From contig NC_088866.1 in the NCBI RefSeq assembly GCF_032884065.1, positions 54,878,068 through 54,942,067 on the forward strand: a stretch of 64,000 nucleotides of DNA. The letters run 5' to 3'. The DNA comes from Artemia franciscana (taxonomy: Eukaryota; Arthropoda; Branchiopoda; Anostraca; Artemiidae). Position numbers and translations under genes: made by a program. This document shows, piece after piece, positions 49,161 through 61,849 of this stretch (position 1 is the stretch's first letter; each line of letters starts with the position of its first letter). Under the pieces are notes generated by a model. The model saw nothing but the letters and a program-made list of their open reading frames with translations. It had not been told where the DNA came from and searched no databases.

Positions 49161-50357
49161 GAATTTTCTTCATAATTAGAATTAACTTCCTGATCATATG
49201 TCTTTATTCTCATTTATACCCCCCCCCCCCCCTCCGTTGTATATAGACACAACGCCCATAGAAGTTGGTGTAACACAAAAAAAGCCGAATATCCCATTTT
49301 TGTGGCAACCTAACACGATTTCTGAACGGAATTTGTAACTACCTTACCCCTTTCCTACATGTATGCATGTAGTAGAGGGGTATAGATTTTGACCAGGTCC
49401 CTAAAATTCTGAGAATCACAATTTTAATTGATTAATTTTACTTTACCAACAAAGTAGGACATCCGCATAAATAAAATAGTGGTATATTAATGATAAAATG
49501 GACAAAATATTTGCACATGCACTGAAGTAAATTGTATGCTCTTCCTATAATTTCAAAATAAGAATGAACTTCGTCGTTCACATATTGTCAAGCAACTCCC
49601 GGCCAACAACATAAAGTTTCATAATTAAAGTTCCCCCCCCCCCCTCTCCCCAGCGAACAAAAACGTTATAAAAGATCTTTGAGTAAAGGAAAACACTTAT
49701 GGGTTCAACCCTATTCATAAAGGCAAACTTGACACAAGCCTAAGATTAGATTAAATTCTTTCGAAAAAACTAGGTTTAACATTAAAAGAATCCCTCGCCT
49801 GAAAGCATTGAACTTAAAAAAAAGAAGGGTAATACTAGCGCATGAATTAAGATTGATAAATCTTAATTCAGCAACTGTCTTAAATCTTAATTCAGATTGG
49901 AGTGCACTAACATTTCAAAAAAAGGCTAACAAAAATTTCCTACATCAGGACAAACTAGACTACTATATAATACATTTGTACTTAATTTTAATAAACTCAA
50001 GAAATCTAGACGTTAAAAATTAACTCGTTTCGTTGCAAACAAAATAGTCCCTTCAAACGAAACCCTTCCAATGGAAGAGTTTTTTCCTGCTTTACACCTT
50101 CAACAATTTTTACCAAAACATAGAAAATTAAACAGAAACAGACGCTTTCCATTTACTTCAACAATTAAAAATAAAATGGATATTTTAGTTGACCCTCATC
50201 CCAAAAAAAGACTTTGTTTTAAACAAAATTCTTACGCATGGCTCTGATTGTAACATACGTTCAAGCCAACTAAACCCTTTCTCAGTAGCAAAAGAAGATT
50301 AGAAGATAAAAATATATGGCCTTTCAGATTATTTTTTTTGCTTCCATTTACCTTGAA
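49161..50357. other. Intergenic between convergent genes
   Basis: C-runs at 49219 and 49632 and nothing else recognised. Short open frame 49808-50023 has no known domain. Confidence 0.45.
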
Positions 50358-50363
50358 TTTATT
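50358..50363 (-). promoter_or_regulatory. Candidate polyadenylation signal of Sas-4
   Basis: TTTATT on the plus strand reads AATAAA on the coding strand, about 540 bases past the Sas-4 stop. It is the first such hexamer I find in that direction. Weak in AT-rich DNA. Confidence 0.3.
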
Positions 50364-50899
50364 GTTGTACTGTTTAAAAAAGCTGCCAGACACAAGAGAA
50401 CAAAGGTAGGAAGATTAGGGTAGGTAGTACCACCCACCCCCCACCAGAAATATCCTTGCACTATTGTGCCATCATAAAATTCTTTAAAGCATTCGAAAAC
50501 CAGAGTTAAATTGGCCATCAAAAACAAAACACTACAAGTTGACACATCGAGTTTTTAGGGCTCCCGCTTTGAAGATGGACACTCCCCGTATTGCTTCTTC
50601 AATAGTAACTGACCCAAAAGAAGAAGTTTAGTAGCCTTTAAGTTATCGATTGGTACAGTAGATACTCTAATTAGGCACTTAATGTAAAATACAGGAATAT
50701 TGGAGGAAATGGAATATCAAACATCAGAAAAAAGCATAGTCAGGAAAATTATACAGACAATTTAACATTTTGAGGAGAGCCAAAGGTCAAGAAGCCAACT
50801 AGATAAATGGATTTAACTAAACACTGAAAAAGGATACACTATTTTTCTTGGGGGTAGATTATGCACTCAAGACGACTAGAAAACAAAATTTTTAAATTA

Positions 50900-51052
50900 C
50901 TATTTTGAACATGAAGTACTTTCAGCTATTCTCGTATCTAACAGCACCTCACCACACGAATCGACAACTTTAACTTTTCCATTAGGGAAACGGGTTTCCT
51001 TTCTTCCATCCGAAAAGGTGGTTATCAAAGTACCATCTGGCAGTTCTCGCCT
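50900..51052 (-). CDS. Sas-4: Sas-4/CPAP last exon, end of G-box and stop
   Basis: On the minus strand an acceptor TATTTTCTAG is followed by 50 codons and TAG. The peptide starts RRELPDGTLITTFSDGRKET, continues RFPNGKVKVVDSCGEVLLDT and ends RIAESTSCSK. The turns LPDG, FSDG and FPNG continue the G-box repeat pattern of the exon at 57737, and KVKVVDSCGEVLLDT matches the closing VRVKDKEGNVLMDT-type ending of CPAP. The reading phase fits the upstream exon exactly. The short basic tail after LLDT is not something I recognise. On family knowledge the product acts at the centriole, controlling its length and recruiting pericentriolar material. Confidence 0.87.
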   Translation of the reverse strand, partial: RRELPDGTLITTFSDGRKETRFPNGKVKVVDSCGEVLLDTRIAESTSCSK

Positions 51053-51202
51053 CTAGAAAATATATTCAAGATATTAATCATTCAGCTTGTATCCTGCCTT
51101 TAATGAGGGACACACTATCCTTTATAAGGGGTTCAAAATTTGCAAGAAAGAATGGAAGAAAAAAATACTGAAGAAAAAAAGAGCAAGAGACAGGGAGAGA
51201 AA

Positions 51203-51361
<159 letters not shown>

Positions 51362-51994
51362 ATTTGAAGCTGTGAAGTGCAATTATGGTAGAGCAGCTAC
51401 CTTATGAGTTCTTAGTAACTGTCCTTAGGCCTCCTGCATACTTAAAATGTTTACTCAGTGTGGGTTTCACTTACCAAGCTTGAATATAGTTAGCGACTAT
51501 ACCCATGATTGAACGTATTTTCTAGTCAAAAAGCTAAGCACAAGGAAAAAAGAAAGAATATAGAAAGAAACTGCAAATGCACAAGATACTTTTATTTATG
51601 TAATATCAGTTCTACTACTAAGAACAATGAGCTAATAACACAAACTTGTCACAGAGATAAGCCACTTGGGGCTACATTTGCGAATACTCCTTCATTTCAC
51701 CCTGACTACAGCTATTTTCTATAGTTTCATTTAAGCCTAATCTGACACGTCATACCTTTCATTTAAAGCCTTGCGTGATATACAGTATAAGGTATTTACC
51801 CATCTAAAAGACGAGCACTGTTTTACTATGCATTTACTGAGTGAGTTCCTACAATTTTACTCACCAAAAGTCGCCTTTGGCATCTCTTAGACGACCATAA
51901 GCCCAAAAATTGTTTTTAAGGATTGTTGTCATGTTCCTGGTCTTAATTTTCTCGATCAAGAAAATGTTCAGGCTGTGACATATTTACGTCCACA
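51362..51994. other. Sas-4 intron, nothing recognised
   Basis: Unique-looking AT-rich DNA between the (GA)n tract and a minisatellite. Confidence 0.4.
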
Positions 51995-52405
51995 AGATAC
52001 ATGCCTACCTACTCTTCTCATGGTGGTTCTTATGGTCCTTAAATCCTTTGACAGTCTTGAACAGATTAACCTAAAATACAGCCCTACATTACAGCACTAC
52101 ACACTACAGCCTGCAAAATACATTCCTATCTATTTTCCTAATGATGGTCCTTACGGTGTTTCAATCCTTTGATAATCTTGAAAAGATAATTCTACATTAA
52201 AGGGCTACGTATTACAGCCCACAGAATACGTCTCTACGTATTTTCCTCATGCTGGTCCTTAGGGTTCTTCAATCCTATGATAATCTTGAAAAGCTAATTC
52301 AACATTACAGCCCTACATCACGGGGCTAAGTTTTACAGTCCACAAAATACGCTCCAATGTATTTTCCTCACGGAGGTCCTTAGGGTACTTCAAGAGAATA
52401 ATCTA
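51995..52405. repeat. Minisatellite, four units of 108-122 bp
   Basis: The marker GGTCCTTAGGGTTCTTCAAT (with variants) starts at 52024, 52146, 52254 and 52375, each followed by CTTTGATAATCTTGAAAAG, ACAGCCCTACAT and CAAAATACG. Confidence 0.8.
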
Positions 52406-55054
<2,649 letters not shown>

Positions 55055-56873
55055 AATCTGATAATCATGCCTGCAGAAAGGGGATAGTAGGAATCTAACC
55101 AACACTACTACTGAAAAATCATCACAGCGCCAAGTCACCTAAAATCAGCGTAGCAACGCACACCCCTCCTCTACCCACTCTGTTCAGACCTTGACTCTTC
55201 GCTCCCTCTCACGAAGACCTACTTCTTTTAAATATTTTCCACCTTTCACAACTACACTCTAGGAAGTCCTACTTTTCGTTTGGTTCCAAAAAGCATAGTT
55301 TATTTAACCTGTGTCAATATTGGCACAAACAATAGGGTATCGAAATCCCCAGAACTGTCCCCAAAAACCAGACACTATGAAGACAATTGATTGATCAGCA
55401 GAAAGATATGAAAACTATTTATTGATCAAAAAGACTGATGATAGTCCTGGCAATTAAAGCCTAACATTCATAAATAGATTAAAGGCCATAGTAAAGAAAC
55501 AACAAAGAAGGCATGCAAGGATGGAAGCCACAGATATACAAAAAAAATGAGGTAGCGGGTGGGCGGGAGGGTCCAGTAGCCTGATAATCATGCCTACAGA
55601 AATGGGATAGTAGGAATATAGCCGATACTACTAATGAAAAAGTGTCACAGCACCATGTCACCTAAAATCAGCGTAGCAACGCATACTCCTCCTCTACCCA
55701 CTCTGTTCAGACCTTGACTCTTCGCTCCCTCTCACGAAGACCTACTTCTTTTAAATATTTTCCACCTTTCACAACTACACTCTAGGAAGTCCTACTTTTC
55801 GTTTGGTTCCAAAAAGCATAGTTTATTTAACCTGTGTCAATATTGGCACAAACAATAGGGTATCGAAATCCCCAGAACTGTCCCCAAAAACCAGACACTA
55901 TGAAGACAATTGATTGATCAGCAGAAAGATATGAAAACTATTTATTGATCAAAAAGACTGATGATAGTCCTGGCAATTAAAGCCTAACATTCATAAATAG
56001 ATTAAAGGCCATAGTAAAGAAACAACAAAGAAGGCATGCAAGGATGGAAGCCACAGATATACAAAAAAAATGAGGTAGCGGGTGGGCGGGAGGGTCCAGT
56101 AGCCTGATAATCATGCCTACAGAAATGGGATAGTAGGAATATAGCCGATACTACTAATGAAAAAGTGTCACAGCACCATGTCACCTAAAATCAGCGTAGC
56201 AACGCATACTCCTCCTCTACCCACTCTGTTCAGACCTTGACTCTTCGCTCCCTCTCACGAAGACCTACTTCTTTTAAATATTTTCCACCTTTCACAACTA
56301 CACTCTAGGAAGTCCTACTTTTCGTTTGGTTCCAAAAAGCATAGTTTATTTAACCTGTGTCAATATTGGCACAAACAATAGGGTATCGAAATCCCCAGAA
56401 CTCTCCCCAAAAACCAGACACTATGAAGACAATTGATTGATCAGCAGAAAGATATGAAAACTATTTATTGATCAAAAAGACTGATGATAGTCCTGGCAAT
56501 TAAAGCCTAACATTCATAAATAGATTAAAGGCCATAGTAAAGAAACAACAAAAAGGCATGCAGGATGGAAGCCACAGATATACAAAAAAAATGAGGTAGC
56601 GGGTGGGCGGGAGGGTCCAGTAGCCTGATAATCATGCCTACAGAAATGGGATAGTAGGAATATAGCCGATACTACTAATGAAAAAGTGTCACAGCACCAT
56701 GTCACCTAAAATCAGCGTAGCAACGCATACTCCTCCTCTACCCACTCTGTTCAGATCTTGACTCTTCACTCCCTCTCATGAAGACCTACTTCCTTTAAGT
56801 ATTTTCCGCCTTTTACAAATCCACTCTACCAAGTCCTACTTTTCGTTTGGTTCCAAAAAGCATAATTTCTTTA
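55055..56873. repeat. 523-bp tandem duplication, about 3.5 copies
   Basis: CTGATAATCATGCC starts at 55058, 55581, 56104 and 56625 (periods 523, 523, 521). The middle copies are almost identical. The first copy's left end (GCCTGCAGAAAGGGGATAG) and the last copy's right end (CTCATGAAGACCTACTTCCT) are diverged. The minus-strand 60-codon ORF starting MTWCCDTFSLVVSAIFLLSH repeats with the unit and has no known domain. Confidence 0.95.
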
Positions 56874-57736
56874 AGTCAATTATCTTCAATATTATCCTCA
56901 ATAAAATTAACCTCAATAATATATCCTCAATATTGGCAATAAAATCGCCTTTAAACAATTCTTCGTAAAATAATCTCTGCATTTGAAGCACCCGGGTTTC
57001 AGAGCCCAAACTGACCGCTCCCATAAAAGGGGTTTTTAATTTCCTTGGGATTCTAAGCTTTCTTCCTATCCTTTTAAACGTATTTCAACTGCAACAAAAC
57101 ATGTACCTTGGCTATTAAACTTTTGCATATTCCCTACATCCACTATTCTTATTAACTACTAATGTATCCTCAAATTTGAATTACTTATGTATTAGTATTA
57201 ATGTATTGCACTAATTACTAGTGCATTAGTGATAAATTATTATTTAACATATTTAAATAGCTTTAATTATACATATATATATAATATATATTTGCCTTTG
57301 CTTTTAGCTTTTTTCATAAAAGCTTTTTTTACAAAGCTTATATGTAAGCTCTTTTTGCCTTTGCGTTAAGGGTCTAATTTTATTTTATAGAATCATCTTT
57401 CTGTTTTTTGTTAGTACTTTATTTCTTTCTCGTCCCTCCTAGTCATGGAGCCTCGTGGGGGACTTGGGTGAAGAGTGTTTGCTTATACAGAGCATTTTTA
57501 AGCTAATTGGGTAAGGGTAAAATGCTTTCTAAACAATATTCAGGGGCTCGACTATAACACAAAAATCTATTTATTCCTTTCAGCTTATTAATTTGTTTAT
57601 TTACATTTTACATATTTTATTTGCTATACTGTTACCATTTATATCATCGTGTCCTCATTTTTTTGCTAAAAGGGGCTTCTCGTTATTACAATAAAGATCT
57701 TCTTGACTAACTCTTAAGTATGAGCACCAGACTTAC
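56874..57736. other. Sas-4 intron near the penultimate exon
   Basis: AT-rich with runs such as AATTACTAGTGCATTAGTG. Nothing recognised. Confidence 0.4.
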
Positions 57737-57932
57737 CTTGCAGGTTGGTGTGCTGGTTTCTCTGTCACCATTTGGCATTTGCATCATCTGGTTCCCTTTA
57801 GAATCCCGCCACAACTTAGTTCCGTTAGGCCACTGTCTTTCTTCAGAGCCATCATTATGAAAAACAGCGAAACATCCACCGGGAAATTTCACTTCCTTCT
57901 TCCCTGACGGAAACCTGGTTTCCAGATGTCCC
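57737..57932 (-). CDS. Sas-4: Sas-4/CPAP penultimate exon, G-box (TCP10 C-terminal) domain
   Basis: Read on the minus strand, the acceptor AATATTTTAG is followed by one base and 65 codons, GHLETRFPSGKKEVKFPGGC through ERQWPNGTKLW to QMPNGDRETSTPTCK, then the donor GTAAGT. The repeated turns FPSG, FPGG, HNDG, WPNG and MPNG, spaced by short beta strands, are the hallmark of the G-box, a single free-standing antiparallel beta-sheet at the C-terminus of Sas-4/CPAP. In the family this sheet binds a proline-rich motif in Ana2/STIL and is needed to build centrioles. The exon ends in phase 0 and joins the final exon at 51052 to give TCK-RRELPDG, matching the KRREYPDG of known CPAP proteins. The 6.7-kb intron between them is full of microsatellites and a tandem duplication. 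Earlier exons are not visible up to 64 kb. A TCP10-like paralogue is the alternative. Confidence 0.85.
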
Positions 57933-58139
57933 CTAAAATATTAACATAGTCATAACTATAGTCTTCTGGTTTTATCATTGTCCTACATTTCGTATTTTTA
58001 TCATACTTAGCCACTGTTGTAGGAGAACTTATTTTGTTTTTGTGTCAAACGCCTTCTACACTCTTTACTACATAGTCACGTAAACATTGCTAAAAATAAA
58101 GATTAATGTCTACAAAGGTATGCAACTGTTTAAGTCATT

Positions 58140-58310
58140 GTACCCATGGTACCCCAGTTGAGCGATTTCTGCTTGGCAATACACGAGCCGGGAGTTCAAC
58201 CCCAGCTAACTCAAGATTGAACAATAGGTTTGCTACCTGACCTTGTAAGAGACCCAAGAACTAAAACGTCAACAAATAACAACGGCCTACGCGCTATCAA
58301 TGGCTCTGGA
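58140..58310 (+). repeat. tRNA-derived SINE, candidate
   Basis: CATGGTACCCCAGTTGAGCG (A-box-like) and GGGAGTTCAACCCCAGCT (B-box-like) lie about 40 bases apart, with GCTTGGCAATACACGAGCC between them, matching the tRNA-like head of many arthropod SINEs. No clear 3' tail or target duplication. Confidence 0.5.
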
Positions 58311-59018
58311 TTATATTTGTCCTTTATCCTTTAGCCATCGAACACTAAATAAGTAAACTTAATTAAGAAGCCAGTGACAAACTCCACTCTAAAAGGTCGA
58401 ACATCAAACTGACCCTCAATATTTTCCTACGCGAATGCAGTGTTACCAGCAAGATGTCTGGTTTAAAGTTGCGTCGCAATATAAGTGAAAATTTGCCGAA
58501 ACCGCCATTTTTCCAGTGAAAATGTACTGAACGATTAAAAAAAAAATGTACAGAAAGGTTTGTACTTTAAGATCAAAACTAACGACGAATCTTAATCACA
58601 ATCTGCTTCGTTTTTTTTTTCTCTTATGAACCAGCCATATTGTTGTCTGAACCGTATAGATAGTACCATTCAAGGAGGGGACCAAGTGTACATCCAGGAT
58701 TTTTTTCGGGGGGGGGGGGGGTTACAATAAAAACCTTAAAAAACAAACCATTTATGACATTTTTATGAGTCAGCCAAAATTTCGAGGGAGGGGGAAAACC
58801 CAGTAACCCTCCTCCCTGATAGTGCCTTGAAGGGCACTCACATTCAACAGACGATGACCATATACAACGCAAAAAAAAATTCGGTGTATCACCTTCTCGA
58901 TCACCTATTACTAGTCAGATCACCACTCAGTGGGGCATGGACTCAACTTTGGATTTCAGGGTGCAAGAGCAATGTGACGTACTCTTTTGTTCTTAGATAC
59001 CTGTGCTTGATTCAACCC
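58311..59018. other. Non-coding with repeat E copy
   Basis: 58680-58800 holds repeat E with a G13 run. Otherwise nothing placed. Confidence 0.4.
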
Positions 59019-59262
59019 ACAAGCTGATGTGCTGCTCCTCATGCAGCCCTTGTCTCATCATGTCATCACATTCTACTGCATACAGTCCTGGACCACTGAG
59101 GACTATTTTAAGACTAGATAAATCCCATCGACGGCCATGAAAACAAAAGTCGGTTTTGACGGTATTAAGGTAGAATTTGTCTGACCCAACACGTTTTTTT
59201 ATGCAAGGAGGGGCTTGCGTTGAACTGCCTTTGCGACAAAGGTATTCAGTGGCATTCTCCAT
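59019..59262 (-). CDS. Unidentified coding-like exon, possible first exon
   Basis: I do not recognise this protein. From the ATG at 59262 the minus strand is open for 89 codons: MENATEYLCRKGSSTQ, then VGSDKFYLNTVKTDFCFHGR, and WVESSTG near the end. The codons look gene-like: mixed GC, with none of the homopolymer or TA character of nearby ORFs. A possible donor, CACAG|GTATCT, lies at 59018, just before the TAA that closes the open frame. A CTCF-like site lies 55-75 bases upstream of the ATG, where a promoter would be. It could instead be a fragment of an old transposon, since no second exon can be shown. Confidence 0.3.
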
Positions 59263-59316
59263 AATGATGATGGTGCGGATGTCTCATTCCTGCCGACACC
59301 ATTGTCGTATAATCGT

Positions 59317-59334
59317 ATCTGCCACTAGATGGCA
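59317..59334. promoter_or_regulatory. CTCF-like palindromic site
   Basis: The plus strand reads CTGCCACTAGATGGCAG. CCACTAGATGGCAG fits the deeply conserved CTCF core (CCA-x-x-AG-x-x-GGC) and is itself a near-palindrome. Motifs of this kind are common near arthropod promoters and insulators. It sits just upstream of the unidentified ORF at 59262 (minus). Binding is inferred only. Confidence 0.4.
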
Positions 59335-60689
59335 GAAATTCAGCCTAAGAATATGCCTTGTACAATAATTGGTCCACATCGAAGAATAAAAGCCCCAACA
59401 ACTTAACTTTATCCACAGTCAATTCCCGTGTTCGTTGGACCACCCGTTGATGCAGGTGGACTCTATAATACCCTGAAAAGTAGCCAATCCAAACATCAAT
59501 TTAAGTCTAAGATAGAATTAAATTTCCATTCTTCGTTCCAATTTTAACACTTTGATCGTTCTGACCGCAAACACAGCATGAATAATACACTAGTCGCATT
59601 ACAGGCACACTTGTGGATAATATTACGCACGGCTACAGCACAGATAATACACCCCATTCGTGACGCGTTGCTCTGAGCCATGTTCAAGCTTCGAACGTCA
59701 TCTTTGTGATTGACCGATAAGAGTGAAAATTGAAAGCATAATCTTTAAAATTAAAAACGATTAGTAGCCACTGTTTGGGAAAAAGTTAATTTAATTACAG
59801 ATTTTGGACGTTGTTTTACTATTTTAACTCCCCATTAATGTAGTACAAACAAGAAAACAAAGGATCATGGATTGTCACTTTTATTGACATACACTGATAT
59901 TTATTCCTTAAAGTTTTGATAATTTTTTATTTATGAAAGTAAGAAAAGTAAAAACATTTAAAACATATTTTGTTTTCAGTACAGCGCAAATTATATTCTA
60001 GTCTTGAGAAGGCATTTGGGTTATCAGTCCTACTCGTGTTAATTTTTACTCGTTTTTGAGTTTGATTCGTCTATTTATTGTAAGTTCTGTTCTTCTTTAG
60101 TTTTATTCATTTATTAATTGTGATTTGTGGTGGTTTTACACTTGAAAGATTATTTGACTTTATTTCTGCTCATTCTCGACTTAATGGAGCTCTTTATTTT
60201 TCTTTGAAAAACTTGTTTCATGGAAAAGGTTTTTAAAATTAATTTCTGTTCGTTTTTATTGACATGGTCTTTTTTACGACAAAAATAATGTTTCATATTT
60301 TTTCAGTTTTTTCTATAAGAATTAATAGTATGGGTTGCTATTTGTATGTTGGAGAAACTTTTTCAAGAATCTTTGATCCTGACACAAACATTATTTTTTA
60401 ATTTAATGTTATAGCTTCTGAAGTTCACCGGAAAAACAAAAATTAATATCATTCCAAAAGATTCTATCTATTCTCTTTAACAACCTGGATACACTTACAC
60501 ACTTTTTATTTATTTTAATTGTAAGAGCAGAAGCAGTAATAGCAGTATCCCTAACAGTTTCAACTTAATAACCCCAGTCGTTCTCGATACATTGCTGAGG
60601 TGTCTTATTGGCAACCATAACAGCAATGCCTTTTGATTTATTTTAAAGCGAAATTTAGTTTTAAAGCTTAATAGGTCAATTGCATGATT
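59335..60689. other. Intergenic or intronic, nothing recognised
   Basis: 59361-59476 on the minus strand is open after a CAG acceptor-like site (YYRVHLHQRVVQRTRELTVD...) but runs to a stop without a known motif. Confidence 0.35.
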
Positions 60690-60840
60690 TTGGGGGATTG
60701 ACATGCCCAATATCTGTAAAGACATAGTTGCTGGACCATTCTACTATGTTGAACAAAATTGCTGTCTCAAAATTTTGATTGGATGCATTTCGAAAATGAA
60801 TGGGCTTGAGATATGGGCTACTTGCCCTCCAATCTCTTTT
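60690..60840. repeat. Repeat D, isolated unit
   Basis: TATGTTGAACAAAATTGCTG, TCAAAATTTTGATTGGATGC and TACTTGCCCTCCAATC match repeat D units at 37.9-40.3 and 61.9-64 kb. Confidence 0.7.
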
Positions 60841-61849
60841 TACTCTTGTGCTGCCTACGATATTGCTTATATAGTCTTTTGTAAACCTACATGCATAGAA
60901 TTTTTTTCGTTTAACTGATACTCCTAAACGTTCCCTAAATGTTTTATCTTGACACCCTTAGCGTCATTAGTTACAGTAACAGTGGTGGTAATTTTGAAAG
61001 TGGTAGTATGCATATAATGCCTTCTGGCTAGTTGAAAATCCCCCAAAACTCAACCTTAAAGGTCTAAATTAATAAGATAAGTAGTTCTTCAGATATTGCT
61101 TTGTCAACTTTCTGAAAGACCTCATGCTCATAGTTTGTTTTGATTTAGTTCAACATCCGCCTAAATATTCCTTAGAAGCTTCACCTTAATACCCTTAGCT
61201 TGCGCAGTAGCAATAGTTGTAGCAGCATGCGCATAGCACCTTTGGTTCCTTTAGCATCCCCTTCGACACACGCTGCATTTTTCAGCTTAATAAATGCCAT
61301 CAACCATTCCAGAAGCATATCTGATGCGTCCGGTTGACAACCTGTGTGGCAGTGTGTTTCGAATTAGCTCCATGCAGTTTCTATATATCCCAAATTTTTG
61401 CCTTGATATCCTTAGTTGTAATAGCAGCAGCAGTAGTTATAGCAGTAGAATTAATTGAAGTAGCTTAAGCTTTAGTGGCAGCAGTAGTAATGGAAGTAGT
61501 AAAAATAGTAACCGTTGCAGCAGTATGAATAGAACCAGTAGCTGAAGGACGCAAATATTTTCCTTTAATTAGTTCAACATCCGTCACAACAAGCCCTGTT
61601 AGTTTCAACTTCACACACCAAACTGTTCCTAAGATATTGCTCTTACATCCTTTTGACGTGTGCTCAGTTATTCCTGTGTTGCACCCTTTTGACAATCCTT
61701 ATACACATAACGTATTTTGTTTAAAATTCAATACTCCCCTCAACATTCTCTGAAAGGCTCACCTGAATACCGACGTCTTCTTGGAAAGTAAAGTTCAAGC
61801 AGGCATAGCTTTCTCAATAGCATATACTATGTGTAAAAATGAAAGATTT
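60841..61849. other. Non-coding with trinucleotide-like runs
   Basis: Several imperfect AGCAGCAGTAGTTATAGCAG and GTAGTAATGGAAGTAGTAAA runs (61420-61540). No gene recognised. Confidence 0.45.

Noticed and set aside
55479-56705. Three identical 60-63-codon ORFs as a gene family
   Set aside because: They are copies created by the 523-bp tandem duplication; there is no homology or splice context, and they lie inside the Sas-4 intron.
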